This document shows, in pieces, positions 54,888 to 63,052 of a stretch of DNA of 64,000 nt (positions within the stretch are counted from its first letter, which is position 1; each line of letters starts with the position of its first letter). The DNA is taken from positions 62,001 through 126,000 of the forward strand of contig NZ_NKJI01000014.1 of NCBI RefSeq assembly GCF_002277815.1, read 5' to 3'. The position numbers and the translations under genes were made by a program. This DNA is from Pseudomonas sp. ERMR1:02. Lineage in GTDB: Bacteria; Pseudomonadota; Gammaproteobacteria; Pseudomonadales; Pseudomonadaceae. The notes under the pieces were generated by a model. It saw only the letters and a program-made list of their open reading frames with translations, was not told the DNA's origin and did not search any database.

Positions 54888-55450
54888 GGCTGCTTCCTGT
54901 TGTTTTTCAGCGCTTAGGAAAGAAAATGCGTGTTTTCTGGCATTAAGTCAATATATGACAGATAACTGTCACGACCGATGGTCATCACTCTGGTACGCAG
55001 CATCGACAACTCGGTTGGAGGTTCAGGATGCCCCAAGCACGACTTTGTACAGTGAGGAAGCCAAGAATCCCATGTGAGCCATCCTCTTGGTCACCTGGCA
55101 CTACATCAATCATTTTCTAATGCATCGTCGGCAGGACACCTGAGGAGGGAGAAACGCAAAGTTCTGAAACGGTCAATTGTGGATGAACGTCCAGAGATCG
55201 GTATTCAGTTTGTCGATAGCGGCATTAAAGTCCTTGGCGGTGATTTGCTGACACTCGTTCTCTAGCTGGCTGCCGAATAAGCGAGGCGATCAGAAGATCG
55301 CCTGTTGAATGTTGGTGCTTGCTGTTGGCCGATTGTTGTCTGTCGCCAAGGAGTCATGACCAGAGTTGCCCGTTTATTCAAGTTGATGGCCTTTTTACAG
55401 TGGCTCCATCGTAAACAGCGGGCCGCGATGCGCCCCGAAGGAGGTATGCA
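54888..55450. other. Gene-free stretch before the RidA-LysR chimera
   Basis: The RpiR promoter should be in the first 100 bp. GGCGATC-AGA-AGATCGCC near 55283-55303 is a small hairpin. A short frame at 55074-55265 ends in ERPEIGIQFVDSGIKVLGGD and may be a gene fragment, unidentified. Confidence 0.4.
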
Positions 55451-55702
55451 ATGACCAGCAAACGTGATGTCGTTTTTCCGCTTGACCGCCCTGCACTGTG
55501 CGAGCTCCACCGCTACTCGCCGGCGATTCGCTCCAACGGTTTTCTGTTCGTATCCGGTCAGGTCGGCAGCCGCAAGAATGGCACGGCCGATGCCTTTGCC
55601 CGAGTGGTGGAAACCGGCAGCTTAACCAAGGCGGCAGCTACCCGGCACATGAGCAAGACCACCGTAACGCAGTCGATAAATACCCGCACCTTTGCGCGCT
55701 GA
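55451..55702 (+). pseudogene. Chimera of a RidA-family N terminus and a LysR HTH fragment
   Basis: The start is well formed (GAAGGAGGTATGCAATG). Residues 1 to about 45 (LCELHRYSPAIRSNGFLFVS, GQVGSRKNG) match the N-terminal third of a RidA/YjgF imine deaminase. From about residue 48, FARVVETGSLTKAAATRHMS and KTTVTQSIN belong to a LysR HTH. Neither part can be functional alone. The join at about 55590 is clean and in frame, so it looks like a deletion fusion. Confidence 0.7.
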
Positions 55703-55709
55703 CATGACG

Positions 55710-56010
55710 ATTCGGCGGGAATGGCAGATACATCGGCATTGGCGCCATGTGCCAGTCCTCAAACAGCGCAGCAGCTCGCCGCTGACCAGGTGCGGTTTGG
55801 CCATGTACTGCGGTAGCCAGAGCATGCCCAGACCAGCCAGGCCAGCGGCGAGATACGCATTGCCGTCGTCGACCATCATTTGCGGGCGGCCCTGAGCCTC
55901 GATGCGTTCCTCACCCCGCTGCATCGCGTAAGGCAAGGTTTTGCCTGTACGAAACCAGAGGTAGCCGACGGTACTGTGTCTGCGGAATTGATGGCCAAGC
56001 ATGCGCCGGT
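55710..56010 (-). pseudogene. LysR effector-domain remnant
   Basis: On the minus strand HQFRRHSTVGYLWFRTGKTL, then QMMVDDGNAYLAAGLAGLGM and LWLPQYMAKPHLVSGELL, are typical of a LysR-type substrate-binding domain. Start, HTH and end are missing. It is opposite in orientation to the LysR HTH fragment at 55590-55702, so the parts come from different genes or an inversion occurred. Confidence 0.65.
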
Positions 56011-56082
56011 GATCGGGCAGGTTTGAAGGTGGAAAGGGCTTTCGACTATCGGCAGAAGTGTCGGGTAGGCCAAGGGGAAACC

Positions 56083-56679
56083 ATGACAACTCAGAACTTA
56101 ACCATCAAAGGCTTGCAGTTGAACGTTTCAATCCGCGGCCAAGGCTCACCGCTGCTCTTGCTCAATGGCCTGGGTGGTTTGATCCGTACCTTCGATCCCT
56201 TGCGCGATGAACTCGTGGACTACACGACCATTACGCTGGACGTGCCCGGGGTCGGCAAATCGCAAATGCCCCGCTGGCCGATGCGTCTGCCGCGCCACGC
56301 CGACCTGATCGCCGAGATGCTCAAGCAATTGGGAATCGACCAGGTCGATGTGTTCGGCGTGAGTTGGGGCGGTGCATTGGCGCAAGAGTTCGCCCTGCGT
56401 TACCCGAGCATGGTGCGCCGGCTGATCCTCGCGGCGACCTCGGCCGGCCCGGCGATGCTGGTGAAGCCCGCCGACATTCTGGACTTTTTTGGCAGGAGCA
56501 AAAGCGCCAGACGGCGCACGCAAGAAGGCTCGCGCCATTCGATACAAACGCTGCTGCGCTTCGGTGTGGTGAACGGCATGCTCACCGTCAACCCGCGAAG
56601 CTATTATCACCAACTCAGCGCCCTGATCGGCTGGACCAGCCTGCTGCGGCTGTTCCGTCTGCGCCAGCGCAATGGCTAG
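56083..56679 (+). pseudogene. PhaZ-like alpha/beta hydrolase, truncated
   Basis: 198 codons from ATG 56083 after AAGGGGA. LLLLNGLGGLIRTFDPLRDE, TLDVPGVGKSQMPRWPMRLP and the nucleophile elbow VFGVSWGGALAQEFALRYPS with the catalytic serine match medium-chain polyhydroxyalkanoate depolymerases of Pseudomonas. YYHQLSALIGWTSLLRLFRL is also typical. The frame ends early at a TAG just before the catalytic Asp/His region; remnants (DNDPF) follow in frame. About one third of the protein is missing. Confidence 0.75.
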
Positions 56680-56823
56680 GACAACGATCCTTTCATTCAA
56701 ATCTTTACGCTTAACAGCGTCGAACGCGTCACTCAGTGCCCAGCGTTTATCGCGATCCCAAATACAGCCTTGGCATTTCGGACGCTAGTCACGGCACTGA
56801 TCCAGGTCTTTTGTCAAATACCA

Positions 56824-56896
56824 ATGGATCCACTAGTGTCTGTAAATAGGCGTAATGCTTGACTTTAACGCGGATATACAGATTTAATGGATCCAC
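56824..56896 (+). promoter_or_regulatory. vanAB promoter with two VanR operator-like palindromes
   Basis: AATGGATCCAC occurs at 56823-56833 and again at 56886-56896. Both share the GGATCC centre of ATTGGATCCAAT, the VanR operator known from Caulobacter. Between them TTGACT (56859-56864) and TTTAAT (56883-56888), 18 bp apart, form a good promoter that the second site overlaps. VanR binding there would block transcription until vanillate is present. Confidence 0.75.
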
Positions 56897-56923
56897 AAAA
56901 ACAAGCCTGCGCTGGAGATCTTC

Positions 56924-57982
56924 ATGTATCCGAGAAACACCTGGTATGTCGCCTGCACCCCGGACGAGATCACTGAAAAGCCCCTGGGGCGGCAAATTTG
57001 CGGTGAGAAAATCGTCTTCTATCGAGGCCATGAGGGGCGTGTTGCCGCCGTCGAGGATTTTTGCCCGCATCGCGGCGCCCCCTTATCGCTTGGGTATGTC
57101 GAGAATGGCAACCTGGTCTGTGGGTACCACGGTCTGGTGATGGGCTGTGACGGCAAGACTGTTGAAATGCCGGGTCAACGCGTACGGGGCTTTCCGTGCA
57201 ACAAGATTTACGCGGTCGAAGAGCGTTACGGTTTTATCTGGGTCTGGCCTGGGGAGCAGGACAAGGCTGACCCCGCGCTGATTCATCACTTGGAATGGGC
57301 TGTCAGTGATGAGTGGGCCTACGGCGGTGGGTTGTTTCACATCGGCTGCGACTATCGCCTGATGATCGATAACCTGATGGACCTCACCCACGAAACCTAC
57401 GTGCACGCCTCCAGCATTGGCCAGAAAGAGATCGATGAAGTGCAGCCGGTCACCACGGTTCAGGGGGACGAAGTTGTCACGGCACGCCACATGGAAAACA
57501 TCATGGCGCCACCGTTCTGGCGCATGGCCCTGCGTGGCAACAACCTGGCCGACGATGTGCCGGTGGACCGTTGGCAGATCTGCCGCTTCAGCCCGCCCAG
57601 TCACGTATTGATCGAAGTGGGCGTCGCCCATGCCGGCAAGGGCGGTTACCACGCAGAGCCGCAACATAAGGCGGCGAGCATCGTGGTCGACTTCATTACC
57701 CCGGAAACCGACACCTCGATCTGGTACTTCTGGGGCATGGCGCGCAACTTCAAACCCCATGACCAGGACTTGACCGCCAGCATTCGCGAGGGCCAGGGAA
57801 AGATCTTCAGCGAAGATCTGGACATGCTCGAGCAACAGCAGAAAAACCTACTGGCCAATCCTCAACGCAACTTGCTCAAGCTCAACATCGATGCTGGTGG
57901 GGTGCAGTCCAGGCGTGTGCTGGAACGCATCATTGCCCGTGAGCGCGCACCGGAAATTGAGCTTATTACGTCGGTCAAATAG
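56924..57982 (+). CDS. vanA: Vanillate O-demethylase oxygenase subunit
   Basis: 352 residues. VanA is the Rieske-type terminal oxygenase that, with VanB, demethylates vanillate to protocatechuate and formaldehyde. The Rieske cluster ligands are CPHRGAPLSLG and CGYHGL; the mononuclear iron ligands are in DNLMDLTHETYVHASS. The start MYPRNTWYVACTPDEI is nearly invariant in VanA. It has GGAG upstream and precedes vanB by 86 bp. Confidence 0.96.
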   Translation: MYPRNTWYVACTPDEITEKPLGRQICGEKIVFYRGHEGRVAAVEDFCPHRGAPLSLGYVENGNLVCGYHGLVMGCDGKTVEMPGQRVRGFPCNKIYAVEERYGFIWVWPGEQDKADPALIHHLEWAVSDEWAYGGGLFHIGCDYRLMIDNLMDLTHETYVHASSIGQKEIDEVQPVTTVQGDEVVTARHMENIMAPPFWRMALRGNNLADDVPVDRWQICRFSPPSHVLIEVGVAHAGKGGYHAEPQHKAASIVVDFITPETDTSIWYFWGMARNFKPHDQDLTASIREGQGKIFSEDLDMLEQQQKNLLANPQRNLLKLNIDAGGVQSRRVLERIIARERAPEIELITSVK

Positions 57983-58068
57983 CGAAGGGGAGTTCCCTTG
58001 AACTCCGTCTGACCACTCCCATTCCTATTGTTCGCGGCTACTGCGGTAGCTGGTCCTGAAGGTGCGAC

Positions 58069-59019
58069 ATGATTGAAGTCGTCGTGACATCCCGCAACAA
58101 CGAAGCATTGGATATTTGCAGCTACGAGTTGACCTGCGCACGAGGAGGGCCATTGCCCAGCTTCAGTGCGGGGGCTCATATCGACGTGCACTTGCCCAGC
58201 GGACTGATCCGCCAGTACTCACTGTGCAATCATCCGCAAGAGCGCCATCGCTACCTGATCGGCGTGCTCAAGGATGCCGCCTCGCGCGGTGGTTCTCAGA
58301 GCATGCATGAGCTGATCAACAGTGGCGATCGGCTGTTCATCAGCGAGCCACGTAACCTTTTTCCGTTGGTGGGAGAGGGAAGGCGCAGCCTGTTGTTCGC
58401 CGGCGGCATCGGCATTACCCCGATTCTGTCCATGGCCGAGCAACTGGCCCACAGCGGTGCCGATTTCGAATTGCATTACTGTGCTCGCTCCAGTGGACGT
58501 GCGGCTTTTGTCGAACGACTGAAAGGGTCATCTTTTTCCGATCGCGTGCATTTGCACTTCGATGAGGAAGTCGAGTCGCGCCTGAACGCCGCCGAGGTTT
58601 TGGCAAACCCGGCGCCGGACGTGCATCTATATGTCTGTGGCCCTTCGGGTTTCATGCAGCATGTGCTTGACAGCGCCAAAGCCCAGGGTTGGAGAGACGG
58701 ACAGTTGCACCGTGAATACTTCGCTGCGGCACCGGTGGACGCCAGTGCCGATGGGGCGTTCCAGGTCAAGCTTGGCGGTAGCGGGCAGGTGTTCGACATT
58801 CCGGCCGACAAGACGGTGGTCCAGGTGCTGGAGAGCTACGGTGTAGAGATTCCTGTTTCGTGCGAGCAGGGTGTTTGTGGAACCTGCCTGACCCGTGTGC
58901 TGGAAGGGGTGCCCGATCACCGCGACCTGTTTCTCACCGAAGACGAGCAGGCCGCCAATGATCAATTCACGCCCTGCTGTTCGAGGGCCAAATCGGCGCT
59001 GTTGGTGCTGGACCTCTGA
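58069..59019 (+). CDS. vanB: Vanillate O-demethylase reductase subunit
   Basis: 316 residues. An FMN/NAD-binding reductase domain (HLPSGLIRQYSLCN; LLFAGGIGITPILSMAEQLA; YVCGPSGFMQHVLDSAK) is followed by a C-terminal plant-type [2Fe-2S] domain with CEQGVCGTC and FTPCCSRA. It passes electrons from NADH to VanA. It is the second gene of the vanAB operon and converges with vanR, the two stops being 10 bp apart. Confidence 0.96.
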   Translation: MIEVVVTSRNNEALDICSYELTCARGGPLPSFSAGAHIDVHLPSGLIRQYSLCNHPQERHRYLIGVLKDAASRGGSQSMHELINSGDRLFISEPRNLFPLVGEGRRSLLFAGGIGITPILSMAEQLAHSGADFELHYCARSSGRAAFVERLKGSSFSDRVHLHFDEEVESRLNAAEVLANPAPDVHLYVCGPSGFMQHVLDSAKAQGWRDGQLHREYFAAAPVDASADGAFQVKLGGSGQVFDIPADKTVVQVLESYGVEIPVSCEQGVCGTCLTRVLEGVPDHRDLFLTEDEQAANDQFTPCCSRAKSALLVLDL

Positions 59020-59028
59020 ACCAGTCGT

Positions 59029-59742
59029 TTACTCGCCGCGCGCGATCACCTTTATCCGTTCGCTAGTGCTGCCAGCACCAAACACCTCGGCGTAGCGCAG
59101 GGTCGCATTGGCATGCTCGCGCATGATGGCTTCCGCGCGGGCGCCCTGGCGGCTGACCAGCGCATCGAACACCGAGTGGTGTTGCATGTGGGCGAAGTTG
59201 AAGCGCCGGTATTCGCGCACCATGTCTTCGCGATCGATGGCCAGCGCCGATACCGAGGCAAAGGGGCGATGGTCGTTGCGCGCCAGGGCTTCGGCGATGG
59301 CCGGGTTAGCGCTGCTTTCGACGATCACCTGATGAAAGCGCATGTTGAGGTCATGGAATACCTCAAGGTCCTCTTCTGTCACATAGCCTTTGTCGAACAG
59401 TGCGTCGCCTTGCACCAAGCACTCGCGCAGCGCCGCCTGCGCCTGTTCGCTCAATCCACGCTCGGCACTCTGCCGTGCGGCCAGCCCCTCCAATACCCCA
59501 CGCACTTCCACGGCCCCGGCGATATCGTCGGCGCTCAGCGAGCGCACCTGATAACCCCGTCCGCCATGGCGCACCAGCAAGCCTTCCTGTTCGAGGGTAA
59601 GGAAAGCCATGCGTACCGGCATGCGCGAGACACCGAAGCGTTCCGCTGTAGGTATTTCCATCAGCCGCTCGCCGGCCGCCAGTTCGCCCGAGGCAATCAT
59701 TTTGCGCAGTGCGACCAGCACCATTTGACCGGGTTTACTCAT
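59029..59742 (-). CDS. vanR: GntR-family vanillate-responsive repressor
   Basis: 237 residues from ATG 59742 (MSKPGQMVLVALRKMI). GntR wHTH: AGERLMEIPTAERFGVSRMP followed by VRMAFLTLEQEGLL. The C-terminal FCD-type ligand domain has VEVRGVLEGLAARQSAERG and FHDLNMRFHQVIVESSANPA with metal-binding histidines. In other bacteria VanR represses vanAB and is released by vanillate. Location at the end of the vanK-oprD-vanR unit fits. Confidence 0.92.
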   Translation of the reverse strand: MSKPGQMVLVALRKMIASGELAAGERLMEIPTAERFGVSRMPVRMAFLTLEQEGLLVRHGGRGYQVRSLSADDIAGAVEVRGVLEGLAARQSAERGLSEQAQAALRECLVQGDALFDKGYVTEEDLEVFHDLNMRFHQVIVESSANPAIAEALARNDHRPFASVSALAIDREDMVREYRRFNFAHMQHHSVFDALVSRQGARAEAIMREHANATLRYAEVFGAGSTSERIKVIARGE

Positions 59743-59829
59743 GCAGGCGACTTCCAGAGAGGTGGGTCGCCATAGTAACGCAAGGAGGGGCAAGCTGCAG
59801 GGGCGACGAGCGCCCCTGGAGGAAGGCGA

Positions 59830-61079
59830 TCAGAGGGACAACGGGTAGCTGATGATCACGCGGGTCTGGTCGAGGTCGCTATTGAAACTGCGACGGTTGG
59901 TGGCATTGTTGACACGCACGCTGAGGTTTTTCAGCGGGCCACTTTGCAGGGTGTAGCTGACTTCGGTGTCACGTTCCCATTCCTTGCCATTGCTTCCAAC
60001 CTTGGTGGTGGCGTTGTCGCCGTGGCCGTAGCGGGTCATCAGCAAAAGGCCGGGGATACCGATGGTGGCGAAGTCGTAGTCATAGCGAGCCTGCCAGGAG
60101 CGTTCATCGGCGTTGCTGAAATTGCCGTTGAACATGTCGTTGCCCAAAGTCCGACCGCTACTGCCATAGACCGACATCCAGCCGGTATCGCCGCTGACCT
60201 TCTGCAGGCCAAGGTACAGGGTATGACCGCCGAGCCTGGCCGAGAATAACCCGTAGGCGGTGTGGCTTTGCACATTGCCGATACGTGCGCTGCCGTCTTC
60301 CTTGTCGATGAAATACCCCAGGTTGGCGGCGAGGGCCCAGTCACCGAACGTCTGCTTATGCAGCAGGTTCAGGTAGCTTTGCTGGTAGATGTCTTCGAGT
60401 TGCGAGTGCCAGGCGCCGATCTGGGTTTGCTGGTCATTGAAGCGGTAATCGGCGCCTGCATACTTGAAACTGTTCGACGTAACGGCAGGAGCAGCCCAGG
60501 CAGAGAGGTCTTGCATGTCGGAGGAGTTGCGCAGGCTCACGGCGGTGTATCGACCCGCCTGCAGATTCAGCCCTGGAAGCTCCCGGGACACCAACTGGGT
60601 ACCCCGGAAGGTCTGGGGCAGCAGGCGGCCGTCATCGTAGCGCAGCAGCGGAATGTCCGGCATGAGCTCACCGTGCAGCAGCTCGGTGGCGGATAAACGC
60701 ATTTTTGCCGCCACGCCAGCGCGCCCGTAGTTGTCGGCGGAGCGCCCATCGTCGTGCACCGGCAACAGTTCCGAACCGCTGCGTTGCGGGCCGCTGTCGA
60801 GCTTAATGCCGAGCATGGCTATACCATCAAGGCCAAAGCCGAGCGTGCCAGGTGTATAGCCGGAATTGAATTTGAGGATGGCGCCTTGAGCCCATTCTTC
60901 TACCTTGCTCTTGCTGGCGCCCGGGTCCCGGAAATCACGATTGAAATAGTAATTTCGCAGCATTAGGCTGGTCTTGGAATCTTCGAAAAAACCTTCGCTT
61001 TCGGCATTGGCGCAAGGTATCAGGGCAAGCGCCATTGCACCGCCGAGCAGGGCCCGGGAGGGAGGGGGAAGCTAGTCAT
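59830..61079 (-). CDS. OprD-family outer-membrane porin, signal peptide out of frame
   Basis: The mature part, from ESEGFFEDSKTSLMLRNYYF to the C-terminal VIISYPLSL, is an intact OprD-type 18-strand porin of about 390 residues. OprD-like porins in aromatic loci admit vanillate-type acids. The natural start appears to be ATG 61079 (MTSF), but a G5 run on + (61063-61068) puts it out of frame; one extra base gives SRALLGGAMALALIPCANAE, a normal signal peptide. Starting at ATG 61035 instead would leave a half signal without positive charge. It lies between vanK and vanR. Confidence 0.85.
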
Positions 61080-61146
61080 TATTGTTATGTTCCTGGGAGG
61101 ACGTAGTCTGTAGCGGGGCGGCCCCCGCTACCTCTTTGCAAGGGTG

Positions 61147-62481
61147 TCAGGCCCGGCTGAGTTGGGTGTCAGGCTGTGGTTGGGCGCCTGGCCGAAGTGC
61201 CAGAAGCACAACGGCGGCGATGACGAAAACCACGGCAAACACCCCATACAGGTGCAAGGGTTGCCAGCCGCTGTCCAGCAACAGACCGGCGACGGTCGGC
61301 GAAAGAATCGCGCCAATACGCCCGATACCGATGCCCCAACCAACCCCCGTCGCGCGCACCGAAGCGTCATAGACAATCGGCGACAACGCGTACAGCCCCG
61401 CCACGCAGCCGTTGGAAAACAGGCCGATCAACAGACCCAGGCCGAGCGCCATTGACACCGATGAAGCCGAGCCGACGAACAACACCAGCAAGCCTGCGGT
61501 CATCAGCATGAACAGCGACAGCACGCGAGTCAGCCGCCAGCGCGAGGCCATGCCGCCAATCAGTGCCGCGCCGAAAATACCGCCGACGCTCAGCAACACT
61601 CCGCCGCTGATGCCTTGTTGTGCCGACAACCCTGCCGCTACCAGCAGCTTCGGCGTCCAGCTCATCACGAAGTAGAAGCCGAACATCACCAGGAAGAACA
61701 GCAACCAGATCAGCAGGGTGGTGCGCCGCGAGGCCGGTGAGAGCAACTGCGCCACGCGTCCGCGGCCCGAGGTCGGCGCTGTCGCGGCGATGGGCAAGTC
61801 GCGCAGGGCGGGCTGGCCGAGGTGGGCGGCCAGACGATTGACCCGTGCCAAGGCGTTGACGGGACGGCGGGCAATCAGAAAATCCAGCGACTCAGGCAAG
61901 TACAGCAGCACCAGGGGAATCACCGCCAGGGTCACGGCGCCACCGAAGATGAACACCGAGCGCCAGCCAAAGTGCGTCAGCAGCCACACCGACAACAAGC
62001 CCCCAAGGGTCGCGCCCAAGGCATAACCGGTAGATTGCAGGCTGACCGCCAATCCTCGCCAGCGTTTGTTGGCGTACTCACTGGCAATCACGTTGCTGCT
62101 GGCCAGGATCCCGCCAATGCCCAGCCCGGTCAGCCCGCGCAGCATCGCCAGTTGCACGGGGGTCTGGCTCAGCGCCGACAACAGCATGCCGACCCCGGAG
62201 AGCAGCAAGCAAAACAGGATCAGTGGGCGACGACCAAAGCGATCCGCCCATGGCGCAATGAACAGAGAGCCTGCCGCCATGCCAAACAATCCGGCACTCA
62301 ACAACAAGCCGATCTGTGCCCCGTTCAGGCCCCATTCGGCAGACACCGAGGAGGCCGTGAAGGCCATCACCAGCACGTCGAAGCCATCAATCATGTTCAG
62401 AACAATGCAGATGCCCACGGCCAGCCACTGGAATGGCGCCATTGGCCGCTCATCCACCACGCTCTTCAGATCGACAGTCAT
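61147..62481 (-). CDS. vanK: Aromatic acid MFS transporter
   Basis: 444 residues from ATG 62481 (MTVDLKSVVDERPMAPFQW), preceded by AGGGG. It is a 12-helix AAHS-family transporter like PcaK and BenK: FDVLVMAFTASSVSAEWGL, the loop 2-3 motif WADRFGRRPLI, YLPESLDFLIARRP in the middle loop and VGWGIGIGRIGAILSP late. It probably takes up vanillate by proton symport and opens the vanK-oprD-vanR unit. Diverges by gene order from vanAB, 5 kb away. Confidence 0.9.
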   Translation of the reverse strand: MTVDLKSVVDERPMAPFQWLAVGICIVLNMIDGFDVLVMAFTASSVSAEWGLNGAQIGLLLSAGLFGMAAGSLFIAPWADRFGRRPLILFCLLLSGVGMLLSALSQTPVQLAMLRGLTGLGIGGILASSNVIASEYANKRWRGLAVSLQSTGYALGATLGGLLSVWLLTHFGWRSVFIFGGAVTLAVIPLVLLYLPESLDFLIARRPVNALARVNRLAAHLGQPALRDLPIAATAPTSGRGRVAQLLSPASRRTTLLIWLLFFLVMFGFYFVMSWTPKLLVAAGLSAQQGISGGVLLSVGGIFGAALIGGMASRWRLTRVLSLFMLMTAGLLVLFVGSASSVSMALGLGLLIGLFSNGCVAGLYALSPIVYDASVRATGVGWGIGIGRIGAILSPTVAGLLLDSGWQPLHLYGVFAVVFVIAAVVLLALRPGAQPQPDTQLSRA

Positions 62482-62652
62482 GGTCGCCCCTCGATACGAG
62501 GTTGCGTACAGGTAAAGCTGCAATGGCACACGAAGGTGGGTACAAGCCAAGGCTTGAGCCCGATTGAGAAGTCACTCATCACGACACCCTTGTTATTTTT
62601 ATGAGCGGGCAGGCGTAGTACCTGACACCGGTTGGCGCCAGTCAATCAATTT

Positions 62653-62802
62653 ATGGATCCATTGAAAAGTACTTGCTAGAAAAAACTTATCTGTATTTTT
62701 CTATAAATAGAAGAAAACCGTTTTAAAACAATAACATACGCAAAGTTTAAATGGTTCGATTATCGAACAATGCAGAATTTATTTTTCAAAGGGATCCATT
62801 GG
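62653..62802. promoter_or_regulatory. Two VanR operator-like sites upstream of vanK
   Basis: ATGGATCCATT at 62653-62663 and GGGATCCATTGG at 62791-62802 share the GGATCC-centred palindrome found before vanA. The first lies about 170 bp upstream of the vanK start. The AT-rich DNA between them, with a TTTTCTATAAATAGAAGAAAA dyad near 62697-62717 (20-base core), could contain the vanK promoter. Confidence 0.6.
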
Positions 62803-62888
62803 TTGGAGGCAAACTCGCAGGTGGCTGCTTTCATCTGGTGACCGAGTCCGTTCCGAAAAGCATTCACTGACAGTGCTCAATGCCGAGT

Positions 62889-62970
62889 GAGCTGGCGCAA
62901 GCGGAGCAGATGGTTCGGGAGGTGATCTTGATCTACAACCAGGAGCGCCCGCACTTGGCTTTAAATCGGC
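62889..62970 (+). mobile_element. IS3-family transposase C-terminal fragment
   Basis: ELAQAEQMVREVILIYNQER and PHLALN are the C-terminal integrase-core signature of IS3-type OrfB proteins. The fragment is cut at 62971 by the group II intron. The other part of the transposase would be to the left, but is not recognisable there. Confidence 0.7.
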
Positions 62971-63006
62971 ATAGGGGGCGGCCTTCATAGGCCGCTCCCC
63001 TGCCAC

Positions 63007-63038
63007 ACCACCCGGCATGCGGGTCCGCACCGGGCGGT
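63007..63038 (-). ncRNA. Group II intron domain V
   Basis: On the minus strand ACCGCCCGG pairs with CCGGGTGGT and TGCG pairs with CGCA around a GACC loop, with a TG bulge. This is the catalytic hairpin shape of domain V. Confidence 0.75.
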
Positions 63039-63052
63039 TCGAGAGATTGAGG

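Noticed and set aside
61822..62604. Plus-strand frame opposite vanK
   Set aside because: Low-complexity antisense of a membrane transporter gene.
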